From Planctomycetaceae bacterium (GTDB lineage Bacteria > Planctomycetota > Planctomycetia > Pirellulales > Pirellulaceae), in NCBI GenBank assembly GCA_020638995.1, contig JACKHM010000003.1, forward strand, positions 62,001 through 126,000: 64,000 nt of DNA, written 5' to 3'. The notes beneath the pieces were generated by a model. The model made no database searches. It was not told the origin of the DNA and saw only the letters and a list, made by a program, of their open reading frames with translations. Each line of letters opens with the position of its first letter. The stretch's first letter is position 1. Of the stretch, positions 1 to 7,072 are shown piece by piece. A program made the translations under genes and the position numbers.

Positions 1-7
1 CAACATT

Positions 8-253
8 ATGTCAGACGCCACCGAAGCGATCCGCCGCCAGCAACTTGCCGAAATCAACGCCGATCCCAATGGCCGTGAGGCCCTCGAAGCCAAGCATGGC
101 CAAGTCTGGGACACCAGCGAACTACAACGGGACTTCGATGTTCTGGGCTTCATGGCCCCCTACGTCGTCGCCAGCCGCAAGAGCGACGGCAAGAAGGGAT
201 CGCTGATGTTTCAGGGATCGCCAAGGTTCTATTTTGGATGGTCCGCTGACTGA
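8..253 (+). CDS. Small conserved-looking hypothetical protein (81 aa)
   Basis: An 81-residue acidic protein of unknown function begins with MSDATEAIRRQQ, has a charged helical N-terminal half and ends in an aromatic segment (RFYFGWSAD). It shows no signal peptide, membrane segment or catalytic motif. The start lies 7 bases from the window edge, so the ribosome site and any upstream partner cannot be seen. A strong hairpin just downstream (271-300) would end its transcript. Its composition and length look like the short conserved proteins common in planctomycete genomes, but I cannot assign a family. Confidence 0.6.
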   Translation: MSDATEAIRRQQLAEINADPNGREALEAKHGQVWDTSELQRDFDVLGFMAPYVVASRKSDGKKGSLMFQGSPRFYFGWSAD

Positions 254-270
254 GTGACGGTGGTTGGTTG

Positions 271-305
271 CCCCGGAGCATCACGGACGATGCTTCGGGG
301 TCGTT
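271..305 (+). terminator. Intrinsic-type terminator after the first gene
   Basis: A 12-bp stem (271-282 with 289-300, one G-T wobble) closes a 6-base loop and is followed by a weakly T-rich tract (TCGTTTCGT). It lies 18 bases after the stop at 253 and fits a rho-independent terminator. The T tract is imperfect. Confidence 0.55.
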
Positions 306-426
306 TCGTACCTGAAAGTGTAAAGAGTCAGTGGGATCAGAATTCTTGAGCGTGATCGCTCTGAGCTTCGGGGATTTCGTGAGACCCCGGCGCTACGCCT
401 CAATTATGGACCGCCGTTTACATCGT

Positions 427-903
427 CTATCCAAAGTCGTACACCGTCACTGGCACACCCGCTGCGACCAGCGTGCCGAGCAGCAACGGTTCGATCTCGT
501 CCCACGAACCGCCTGCCAAACCACACCCGATCCTCGGCATGTGAACTGACGCATCTTGGTTCGTTGCGAAGTCAGCAACTCTCGCAAGCCCAGCTTCAAT
601 CGCATCGTATCTCACAGGCGGCTGGCCACCGGCCCGTCGAATTCCTCGTTGACCGATCAGGTTGGCCACCCACAGTTCTGATTCGACGGCAACAAACTGC
701 ACCTGTCCCAACTCGAATGGCACTTCGCCACCCTCGTTGTGCCATCGCCGGTAGTGCGCCTCCGGTTCCTTCCATCGCTTCGACAACGCCATGACAAAGC
801 CTTTGCCCCAGCCACCGATGTCGTTGCAGACATGGACGATGATCTTGTTGCCTTCGGCAACTGGCTGGGTCGCATCGCCAGTGGTGTAGGTGATCGTTGC
901 CAT
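427..903 (-). CDS. Macro-domain protein (ADP-ribose binding or hydrolase family)
   Basis: A 158-aa stand-alone macro domain. The N-terminal strand and loop 'VHVCNDIGGWGKGF' (about residues 23-36) is the ADP-ribose-binding element, with Asn27 and Asp28 in the usual places. The late glycine-rich loop 'MPRIGCGLAGG' (about 122-132) is the phosphate-binding loop. Such single-domain proteins bind ADP-ribose or remove it from proteins or nucleic acids (Poa1/DarG-like macro domains). No DarT-like toxin gene lies next to it, so a toxin-antitoxin role is not supported. It is convergent with the first gene and divergent from the recombinase at 1043. Confidence 0.85.
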   Translation of the reverse strand: MATITYTTGDATQPVAEGNKIIVHVCNDIGGWGKGFVMALSKRWKEPEAHYRRWHNEGGEVPFELGQVQFVAVESELWVANLIGQRGIRRAGGQPPVRYDAIEAGLARVADFATNQDASVHMPRIGCGLAGGSWDEIEPLLLGTLVAAGVPVTVYDFG

Positions 904-980
904 GCGGTCATTGTACTGAATGCGATTGACACTCTGCGATTGGGGGCTGTGACGGCGGTGATTTCACCTGACACCCGCAT

Positions 981-1018
981 GGTAAAGAGCCTTCACCGTT
1001 CGTTGAAGGCCTTTTACC
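981..1018. other. Imperfect 15-bp hairpin ahead of the recombinase gene
   Basis: Arms 981-995 and 1004-1018 pair over 15 positions with two mismatches around an 8-base loop. The hairpin ends 12 bases before the GGAGG ribosome site (1031-1035) of the serine recombinase. It may act as a terminator, an attenuator or a leader structure. Confidence 0.4.
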
Positions 1019-1042
1019 ACCTGTGAAAACGGAGGTCTTGCA

Positions 1043-1726
1043 ATGAAACTGGTCCCGTATTACCGCTGCTCGACGCAGAAACAAGCACGCTCCGGTCTCG
1101 GATTGGAAGGACAGGAAGCAACCGTGATGCGGTTTGCGGCTGCCCACGCTGCCGACGTGCTGAAGTCATACGTCGAGGTCGAGACGGGGAAGTCAGCAGA
1201 ACGTCCAGAGTTGGCCAAGGCAGTTGCTCACGCACGTCGAGCCAAGGCCACGTTGGTGATCGCCAAACTGGATCGGCTGGCTCGCAACGTTCACTTCCTC
1301 AGCGGTCTGATGGAAGCTGGCGTGAAGTTCGTCGCATGCGATCAACCGAGCGCCAACGATCTGACGATTCACATTCTCGCTGCCGTTGCTCAAGACGAGG
1401 CCAAGCGGATCAGCGAACGCACGAAAGCAGCACTCGCAGCCTACAAAGCTCGTGGTGGCAAGCTGGGTGCGGCGCTGCCTGAGTGTCGGAATCTCACGCC
1501 GGATGCCAGTCGGATGGGAGCCGAGGCCGCAGGCAGAGTCGCCAAGCAGGAAGCCGACACGGCATACACTGATCTCTACCCGATCATGAAGGAACTTAGG
1601 GATCAGGGCTGTTCACTGCGGGCCATTGCCAAGCATCTCAATGATGAGGGCTACGAAACACGCCGTGGTTGTCGCTGGAACCACGTGCAGGTCCGGGCCG
1701 TGCTGAATCGTTACGAGCGTAGATGA
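1043..1726 (+). CDS. Small serine recombinase / resolvase
   Basis: A 227-aa serine recombinase of the resolvase/invertase family. The catalytic serine is Ser10 in 'PYYRCSTQKQ', and the family's 'KLDRLARN' motif follows near residue 75. After the catalytic domain there is a helical linker and a C-terminal helix-turn-helix (SLRAIAKHLNDEGYETR) for DNA binding. It is shorter than the 514-aa large recombinase at 40946 and lacks the zinc-ribbon and coiled-coil parts. GGAGG at 1031-1035 supports the start. It could be a remnant of a mobile element or a domesticated resolvase; I did not find its recombination sites. Confidence 0.85.
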   Translation: MKLVPYYRCSTQKQARSGLGLEGQEATVMRFAAAHAADVLKSYVEVETGKSAERPELAKAVAHARRAKATLVIAKLDRLARNVHFLSGLMEAGVKFVACDQPSANDLTIHILAAVAQDEAKRISERTKAALAAYKARGGKLGAALPECRNLTPDASRMGAEAAGRVAKQEADTAYTDLYPIMKELRDQGCSLRAIAKHLNDEGYETRRGCRWNHVQVRAVLNRYERR

Positions 1727-1761
1727 AGATCGGGCGTCACACCCGCCCCGAAACCAGAAGC

Positions 1762-1787
1762 CCCGCTCGACCTGAATGTCGAGCGGG
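1762..1787 (+). terminator. Perfect 10-bp hairpin after the recombinase
   Basis: CCCGCTCGAC (1762-1771) pairs perfectly with GTCGAGCGGG (1778-1787) around a 6-base loop, 35 bases after the recombinase stop. The following bases (CTCTTGTCG) are only weakly T-rich. Confidence 0.6.
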
Positions 1788-1799
1788 CTCTTGTCGAGG

Positions 1800-2017
1800 C
1801 AAGTTCCGTCGCAAAGATTGTTTTGGCGAATTGATCGAAGAAAAGTTCTGAAAGTAACCGGGGGATGTCGGCTATATCCCGACTAAGCACCCCCCTCTTC
1901 TTATGTCATCCTGACCTGACGGAGATTCTTCTGCGCAAGTTCGGTCGCAAAAAGTGCAATTGCCGCTTTGGCACCACGTCAGAGATTATCTGAAACGAAT
2001 TCCTCGAAGGAAAGTTC
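1800..2017 (+). repeat. Pair of imperfect direct repeats in a gene-free stretch
   Basis: The interval 1727-2123 holds no convincing gene. Within it two motifs recur in the same order. CAAGTTC-GTCGCAAA occurs at 1800-1815 and 1936-1951. GAATT-TCGAAG-AAAGTTC occurs at 1828-1848 and 1997-2017. Both second motifs run on into an ACCGGGG or GCCGGGG tract. The pattern suggests a duplicated regulatory site or a decayed repeat rather than coding sequence. A minus-strand reading frame here is not supported by any recognisable product. Confidence 0.45.
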
Positions 2018-2123
2018 GCAAAAATCGCCGGGGCTGTGAAACGACTCTACGCATAGGCGCTCGGCCAGATCGCATCTCGAAGGCCGACTCGCTCCAGTCA
2101 CAACGTCGGATACACTCACGTGA

Positions 2124-2534
2124 ATGAATGAAGCAAACAAATCTCCGAAAGGCAATCGCTTCGTATCAGCGATCCGGTGGCTTGCAGTCATGCCAGCGGC
2201 ATTCGTGGCCAGTCGGCTTGTGTCCGGTCTCGCCTTCGCCCTGATGACTTCCATGGGGATTGATTTGCGGGGACCGGGCTACTCGGCATTCTTGCTTCCC
2301 CTGCTGCAATTGCTTCCAAATGGTGTCGCCTTCACCGTCGTTGGTGCATTGTTCGCTCCGAGTCGGCGATCAGTCACGGCCACGACTCTGGCTGTGCTGT
2401 GCGTCGTGATGTCGCTGATGATCCACGTGGTGCTCCCGTCAAATCTTGGAGTGGCGAACTACATGCACTTCGCCGGAGCATCGCTGGGTGCCGTGATCGG
2501 CATCGCCGTCGTGTCCAAGGTCACTCGTGGTTGA
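2124..2534 (+). CDS. Small integral membrane protein
   Basis: A 136-aa protein with about four hydrophobic segments (roughly residues 17-42, 52-75, 83-105 and 112-132) and short charged loops. After a basic N-terminus (MNEANKSPKGNRF) it is almost wholly membrane-embedded, with Gly/Ala-rich helices of a small multipass protein. No transporter or enzyme signature is visible. It lies 125 bases upstream of the tetR start, and the tetR promoter/operator lies in between, so it is probably not co-transcribed with that regulon. Function unknown. Confidence 0.7.
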   Translation: MNEANKSPKGNRFVSAIRWLAVMPAAFVASRLVSGLAFALMTSMGIDLRGPGYSAFLLPLLQLLPNGVAFTVVGALFAPSRRSVTATTLAVLCVVMSLMIHVVLPSNLGVANYMHFAGASLGAVIGIAVVSKVTRG

Positions 2535-2624
2535 GGGAGGATCGTCGGGAGCAATGAACTTTCTGTGCTTTCCCAGCCAAATTGACGACTGGCCGCCGTT
2601 TCGAGAAAAATCAGAAATTGCCCC

Positions 2625-2652
2625 TTGCCAAAAACAGACAGGTCTGTATATT
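2625..2652 (+). promoter_or_regulatory. tetR promoter with TetR operator (site 1)
   Basis: The palindrome ACAGAC-AG-GTCTGT occupies 2634-2647, inside a plausible promoter: TTGCCA (-35, 2625-2630), a 16-base spacer, and TATATT (-10, 2647-2652). The same palindrome recurs at 3277-3290 and 4099-4112, so this copy should give autorepression of the tetR gene that starts 11 bases further on. Confidence 0.75.
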
Positions 2653-2658
2653 TCCAGC

Positions 2659-3243
2659 ATGAGCAAGACACGAACCAAGAAGTCCGACGCACGCCAGCGA
2701 ATTGTGGAAACCGCCGAACGGCTGTTCTATGCCGAAGGTGTGCGGGCGGTCGGGATCGACCGAATCATCGCCGAAGCTGAAGTGGCCAAGATGTCGCTCT
2801 ACAATCACTTTGCTTCCAAGGACGACTTGATCCTCGCTGCGCTGGAGTACCGTGAGCAGAAGTTCGATGCCTTGTTCGAGAAGTGGATGGCGAAGCACGT
2901 CAAGGCGGGGCTCAACCGACTGGAAGCGTTCTTTGCCGCTCTCAAAGACTGGTTCAAAAGCTCCGGTTTCCGAGGGTGCATGTTCATCAACGCATGTGCC
3001 GAGTTGGCGGACGCTAACCACGAAGGTTCCAAGTTCTCGGCCAGACATAAGGAGCGATTTCATGAATTGCTGAAACAGACCATCGCCGAAACGGCAGGAG
3101 AAAAGGCAGCGGAAGAGATGTCACCTGCGATTGCTTTACTGGTCGAAGGGGCAATTATTTCCGCTGTTATGGAACAGTCACCGAAACCTGCCGACGTAGC
3201 GAAAGCCGCAGCTTTGGCGCTGGTAGGGAAAGTCAAGAAGTAG
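2659..3243 (+). CDS. TetR/AcrR-family transcriptional repressor
   Basis: A 194-aa TetR-family regulator. The N-terminal helix-turn-helix spans about residues 10-55 (ARQRIVETAERLFYAEGVRAVGIDRI, then SLYNHFASKDDLI), and the remainder is an all-helical ligand-binding domain with the 'FINACAEL' segment seen in related regulators. I place the start at the ATG at 2659 rather than further upstream, because the operator and promoter (2625-2652) lie directly before it. Identical operators precede the next two genes. It therefore probably represses itself and both neighbours until an inducer, perhaps an electrophile or quinone-like compound, binds. The inducer is inference. Confidence 0.92.
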   Translation: MSKTRTKKSDARQRIVETAERLFYAEGVRAVGIDRIIAEAEVAKMSLYNHFASKDDLILAALEYREQKFDALFEKWMAKHVKAGLNRLEAFFAALKDWFKSSGFRGCMFINACAELADANHEGSKFSARHKERFHELLKQTIAETAGEKAAEEMSPAIALLVEGAIISAVMEQSPKPADVAKAAALALVGKVKK

Positions 3244-3262
3244 AACCGAACTCTCTTTTTTT

Positions 3263-3293
3263 TTGACACAATACATACAGACCTGTCTGTATT
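3263..3293 (+). promoter_or_regulatory. Promoter and TetR operator (site 2) of the hydrolase gene
   Basis: TTGACA (3263-3268) is a consensus -35 box. The palindrome ACAGAC-CT-GTCTGT (3277-3290) fills the spacer, and a TGTATT-like -10 lies at 3288-3293. A repressor bound here would block polymerase. The core matches sites 1 and 3. Confidence 0.75.
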
Positions 3294-3325
3294 GTAGTCG
3301 CAGCCTCAAACCGTGGAGATCACAA

Positions 3326-4072
3326 ATGTCCCAGACCGAAACAACCGGAAACAGCTTGCAGGACACCATTGTTTACGGTAGTGGCCGCAGGCCCGATGCC
3401 GCCATCCCTCGACCCGGCCTCAAGCTCCGCAGGGGCCATGTCGGAATTGTCGTCACCGACCCGCAGAACGACTTCCTCAGTCCAGAGGGTGTCACATGGG
3501 GCGTTGTCGGCCAGAACGTCACCGAGAACCGCACTGTCGAAAACATCGGCCAGTTGTTCTCGCTGGCCAAAGAACTCGACATCCCGCTGTTCATCAGTCC
3601 GCACTACTACTTTCCCCACGACCACAGATGGGAGTTCGAAGGGGCGCTGGAGCAGTTGATGCACGACATCAAAATGTTCGAACGTCCGGGACCGCTCGAT
3701 ACCACGAACTTCGACGGATCGGGAGCCGACTGGCTGGAGCAGTACAAGCCGTTCATCAATGACGGGCAAACCATCGTGTGCAGCCCGCACAAGGTCTTCG
3801 GCCCGGAGACAAACGACTTGGTTCTCCAACTGCGAAAGCAAGGGATCGATCAGGTGATCCTTGCCGGAATGTCGGCCAATCTGTGCGTCGAATCACACCT
3901 GCGGGAACTGCTCGAACAGGGATTTGAAGTGGCCGTCGTTGGTGATGCCACGGCAGCGGCGCAGATTCCCGGCTACGACGGCTACGAAGCGGCAATCACA
4001 AACTTCCGATTCCTCGCCAGCGATCTGTGGAGCACGGGCGAAGCCGCCGAGCGACTGGCTGAACTCAAGTAG
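3326..4072 (+). CDS. Isochorismatase-family cysteine hydrolase
   Basis: A 248-aa isochorismatase-like hydrolase. Asp45 in 'IVVTDPQNDF' and Cys187 in 'SANLCVESH' are the catalytic acid and nucleophile expected of the family, with the usual alpha/beta layout between them. The start is the ATG at 3326, just after GGAGAT (3315-3320); an upstream in-frame start would overlap the operator. Family members hydrolyse isochorismate, nicotinamide or other amides, and the sequence does not settle the substrate. Control by the neighbouring TetR protein is supported by operator site 2. The AhpD-like gene downstream has its own operator, so the two form a regulon rather than one operon. Confidence 0.9.
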   Translation: MSQTETTGNSLQDTIVYGSGRRPDAAIPRPGLKLRRGHVGIVVTDPQNDFLSPEGVTWGVVGQNVTENRTVENIGQLFSLAKELDIPLFISPHYYFPHDHRWEFEGALEQLMHDIKMFERPGPLDTTNFDGSGADWLEQYKPFINDGQTIVCSPHKVFGPETNDLVLQLRKQGIDQVILAGMSANLCVESHLRELLEQGFEVAVVGDATAAAQIPGYDGYEAAITNFRFLASDLWSTGEAAERLAELK

Positions 4073-4084
4073 CAACTTTTTCTT

Positions 4085-4115
4085 TTGCCTCAACATATAC
4101 AGACCTGTCTGTACT
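4085..4115 (+). promoter_or_regulatory. Promoter and TetR operator (site 3) of the AhpD-like gene
   Basis: ACAGAC-CT-GTCTGT (4099-4112) lies between TTGCCT (4085-4090) and a weak TGTACT -10 (4110-4115), 66 bases before the next start codon. The core is identical to operator site 2. Confidence 0.7.
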
Positions 4116-4180
4116 TTCGGGCCGAGCGTGTTGCTCGGCTCACCATCCCAACGTGTTCTCAAGTCCATAGGAGAAGAACC

Positions 4181-4756
4181 ATGCAACGTCTTGAGTCTGT
4201 TAATCCTGAACTCGCCCAAGGCCGTACAAAGGAATTGTTTGATGCCGTGCAGCAAGCCTTTGGCGTCATTCCAAACACCGCCAAGGTCATGGCGAACTCG
4301 CCTGCCGTCCTCGACAGCTTCCTCGCCTTCAGCACAGCAATGAGTGAAGCCCGGATCGGTGCGAAGCTCCACAATCAGGTGAAGCTCAACACCAGCGAGA
4401 CGAATTCGTGTGACTACTGCACTTCGATCCTCAGCGCCGTCGCTCCCACTGCCGGACTCTCTGCCGACGACATTCTCGCCGGACGGACGGGTGACTCGGA
4501 AGATCGCCGCATCAAGGCGGCACTGGCGTTCGCCAACGACGTGTTGGAACACCGAGGCAAGGTCAGCGATGAGCAGATCGCCGCCGTCAAAGCGGCTGGC
4601 TTCGATGACGGTGAGATCGTGGAGATTGTCACGAGTGTTGTGCTTGGATGTTTCACGAACTTTCTGAACAACGTCGCTGACACCGAACTCGACATCCCGC
4701 AGGCCGAACCGGTCGAGGCCGGAAGCTGTGCAACCGGTGCCTGCTCTACTCACTAA
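4181..4756 (+). CDS. AhpD-like / carboxymuconolactone decarboxylase-family protein
   Basis: A 191-aa protein of the CMD/AhpD fold. The redox motif 'SCDYCTS' places the cysteine pair at Cys77 and Cys80, as in AhpD-type peroxidase reductants, within the conserved helix that follows 'KLNTSET'. The second half repeats the helical layout (DEQIAAVKAAGFDDGEIVEI). The start at 4181 follows GGAGA (4170-4174); the longer frame would run through operator site 3. It is probably a thiol-dependent hydroperoxide or disulfide reductase induced together with the isochorismatase-like enzyme. The Cys-rich C-terminal tail (GSCATGACSTH) may bind metal. Confidence 0.88.
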   Translation: MQRLESVNPELAQGRTKELFDAVQQAFGVIPNTAKVMANSPAVLDSFLAFSTAMSEARIGAKLHNQVKLNTSETNSCDYCTSILSAVAPTAGLSADDILAGRTGDSEDRRIKAALAFANDVLEHRGKVSDEQIAAVKAAGFDDGEIVEIVTSVVLGCFTNFLNNVADTELDIPQAEPVEAGSCATGACSTH

Positions 4757-4837
4757 TCGTCAGGTCGCAACGGGCAGCGTGCTCGCCGTCATGAGCACGC
4801 TGCCCCCTTATTCCACATCCAAACAAAGGATCAAGCT

Positions 4838-5308
4838 ATGCCGTCACCAACAGACATCCGCCCGCCTTTCACCCGTGAGTCAGCCATTGCCAAGGTTCGT
4901 GCTGCTGAGGATGCGTGGAACTCCCGTGACCCAAATCGAGTGTCGCTGGCCTACACCGTGGACTCCGAATGGAGGAACCGCAGTCAGTTCGTTCAGGGGC
5001 GAGATGCCATCCAGACTTTTCTCGCCGACAAGTGGTCGAAGGAGTTGGACTACCGACTCACGAAATCACTGTGGACGTACTCGGACGACCGAATCGCCGT
5101 TCGCTTCCAGTACGAGTACCACGACGAGCAAGGCCAGTGGTTCCGAGCCTACGGGAACGAACTCTGGGAGTTCGATGAATCTGGTCTGATGCGGCGGCGT
5201 GAGGCCAGCATCAACGACGTGGCCATTGAGGAGCAGGACCGGAAGTTTCATTGGACAGCGCCGGGGCCTCGGCCTGAAGGCGATCTCGGAATCCCCAACG
5301 TCAAATAG
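4838..5308 (+). CDS. DUF1348 / NTF2-like protein
   Basis: A 156-aa protein of the NTF2-like superfamily, matching the DUF1348 type. Signatures include 'AEDAWNSRDPNRVSLAYT' near residue 25, 'EWRNRSQFVQGRDAI' and 'RFQYEYHDEQGQWFRAYG', ending in a 'W' plus Pro-rich tail (WTAPGPRPEGDLG). The fold is a small cone-shaped beta-sheet cavity that often holds a hydrophobic ligand. The biochemical role of this subgroup is not known to me. The gene follows the AhpD-like gene by 81 bases and precedes the flavin-binding gene by 11 bases, so the last two are likely co-transcribed. Confidence 0.85.
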   Translation: MPSPTDIRPPFTRESAIAKVRAAEDAWNSRDPNRVSLAYTVDSEWRNRSQFVQGRDAIQTFLADKWSKELDYRLTKSLWTYSDDRIAVRFQYEYHDEQGQWFRAYGNELWEFDESGLMRRREASINDVAIEEQDRKFHWTAPGPRPEGDLGIPNVK

Positions 5309-5319
5309 AGGAGTTGATG

Positions 5320-5934
5320 ATGCCAACGTATCCCAGCGACATCGCTTTCACGCCTGCGGTCAAATCCATCCAGAGACAGAAGGGCTCACGGGACGCCTAC
5401 GCCAAAGTGGAACAGGGGCGGGGCTGGCAAACGACGGTCACGCCCGAACTCAGAGCGTTTCTGGCTGGCCTCGACATGTTCTATCTCGGGACAGCGAATG
5501 CCCAAGGCCAACCCTACATTCAGTACCGAGGCGGTTCGCCGGGGTTTCTCAAGGTCATCGATGATCGCACGCTTGGATTCGCCGACTTCGGCGGAAATCG
5601 ACAGTACGTCACGCTCGGTAATCTCGCTGAGAATCCCAAGGCATTCATCTTCCTGATCGACTACGTGAACAGCCGACGAATCAAGCTGTGGGGTACGGCT
5701 CGTGTCATAGACGACGATCCAGACTTGCTGGAACAACTTCGTGACTCGGACTACCCCGGTCGAGTTGAACGGGCGATTGTCTTTTCGATTGAGGCGTGGG
5801 ACATCAACTGTCCTCAGCACATCCACAAGCGTTTTCCACAACGGGAAGTTGCTCCGGTCGTCGAACAACTTCAACAGCGAGTTCAGGAACTCGAAGCACA
5901 ACTGGTGACGTTGCAGCAGGCAGATACGACCTGA
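5320..5934 (+). CDS. Pyridoxamine 5'-phosphate oxidase-family (FMN-binding split-barrel) protein
   Basis: A 204-aa protein of the putative PNPOx-like flavin-binding class. The split-barrel core is visible as 'FYLGTANAQGQPYIQYRGG' (about residues 48-66) followed by 'LGFADFGGNRQY', a typical FMN-contact region, and a 'RIKLWGTARV' strand. The C-terminus is a predicted coiled coil (VVEQLQQRVQELEAQL). Two adjacent ATG codons and a TTG are possible starts; AGAGGAG at 5307-5313 best suits the ATG at 5320. It probably oxidises or reduces a small molecule using FMN or F420. With its redox neighbours it may belong to a detoxification cluster. Confidence 0.85.
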   Translation: MPTYPSDIAFTPAVKSIQRQKGSRDAYAKVEQGRGWQTTVTPELRAFLAGLDMFYLGTANAQGQPYIQYRGGSPGFLKVIDDRTLGFADFGGNRQYVTLGNLAENPKAFIFLIDYVNSRRIKLWGTARVIDDDPDLLEQLRDSDYPGRVERAIVFSIEAWDINCPQHIHKRFPQREVAPVVEQLQQRVQELEAQLVTLQQADTT

Positions 5935-6011
5935 GTGCGAATATAGACGAACCAAGTTGGCAAAGTGAATGAACGACTCCCAAGCCAATTCTCATTCGAC
6001 AGGAGAATGAC

Positions 6012-6652
6012 ATGCCTCATCTACTTCATATTGATTCAAGCCCCCGTAACGACCGCTCTCATACACGTCGACTGACAGCCGACTTTGTTCGGACATGGCG
6101 GGAAAGCCACCCCAACGGCACCGTGACTTATCGTGACATTGGGCGAAACCCATTGCCGCATGTGACAGAAGAGTGGATCGCAGCAGCGTTTGCCCAACCT
6201 GATGAACGCAGTCAAGCAATGCTGGATGCCTTGCAACTGAGTGACGTATTGGTAGACGAGATTCTTGAAGCTGATTCCATAGTCGCCGGGATTCCTTTCT
6301 ACAATTTTGGGATGCCGAGCGGCTTCAAAGCCTACATCATCAAATTGTGCGTGTAGGCCGGACATTCTTGTTCAATCCAGACAACGGAGAAGCGACATAT
6401 ACACCGCTCGTTCACGACAAACGAATGATTGCAGTCATCTCTCGTGGAGATGGCGGTTACGGTCCCGGCGGTCGAAATGAAACTCTTAATCACCTCGATC
6501 CACATTTGCGGACAGTGTTCCGCTTCATCGGCGTTAACGACTTGGAGATTGTTGCTGCCGAGAATGACGAACATGGTGGTGCGGCGTTGGTAGACTCACT
6601 TGAGTCTGCCCGTAGACGGCTTACGAGGCTTGCGAATGACGATCCGTCGTAG
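6012..6652 (+). pseudogene. FMN-dependent NADH-azoreductase, broken by a frameshift
   Basis: The first part (6012 to about 6338) encodes the start of an AcpD/AzoR flavodoxin-like NADH:quinone reductase: 'LHIDSSPRNDRSHTRRLT' then 'AGIPFYNFGMPSGFKAYI'. The frame then hits a stop at 6356. The remaining half continues in another frame (6347-6652: 'VGRTFLFNPDNG', 'GDGGYGPGGRN'). Restoring one base between 6338 and 6339, making ATC-GAT-CAA, would recreate the family motif 'FKAYIDQIVRVGRTF'. The lesion is thus a single-base deletion, either true decay or a sequencing error. A GGAG site precedes the ATG at 6012. Confidence 0.85.
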
Positions 6653-6715
6653 ACGACCATGTGTCCTCTGTTTTACCGCCGTGGTGACGACTCAATCTAT
6701 ATCCCAGTTTGGTTG

Positions 6716-7072
6716 CTACGTCGCACCGCAGAGAAATTGAACAAGAGTAGCGGTGTGACCACGCTCAAGGTCTTTTGTTGCCGTGACGAGCGTTACTGTC
6801 GAAGCATCAATGGCGTTCATCACCTTCATGATCGAGGCATGGCGGGAGTCGAGTTCCGCCATGTACCTTGCGGCAAACTCTTCATGCCGACTCGGCTCGG
6901 CATGGAACCATTTGCGTAGTTCGTTGGATGGAGTCAGTTCCTTTGCCCAGAGGTCAATGGCAGCGGCTTCCTTGGACACACCTCTTGGCCAGAGTCGGTC
7001 AACCAGAATGCGGAAGCCATCGTCCTCCGATGGTTCGTCGTAGATTCGCTTGACTCTCAGTTCAGGCGTCAT
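6716..7072 (-). CDS. DUF488 (YeaO-like) protein
   Basis: A 118-aa DUF488 family protein. The hallmark motifs 'KRIYDEP', 'DGFRILVDRLWPRG' and 'DLWAKELTPSNELRKWF' run from about residue 8 to 56, with a final 'LVTATKDLERGHTATL'. YeaO-type proteins are small, soluble and of uncertain biochemical role. The start overlaps the 3' end of the sigma-54 activator gene by 11 bases on the same strand, so it is probably translated from the same message. That suggests it belongs to the stress or metabolite response the activator controls. Confidence 0.9.
   Translation of the reverse strand: MTPELRVKRIYDEPSEDDGFRILVDRLWPRGVSKEAAAIDLWAKELTPSNELRKWFHAEPSRHEEFAARYMAELDSRHASIMKVMNAIDASTVTLVTATKDLERGHTATLVQFLCGAT

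Noticed and set aside
427..903. A DarTG toxin-antitoxin system
   Set aside because: The macro domain is alone; no DarT-like ADP-ribosyltransferase gene is adjacent.
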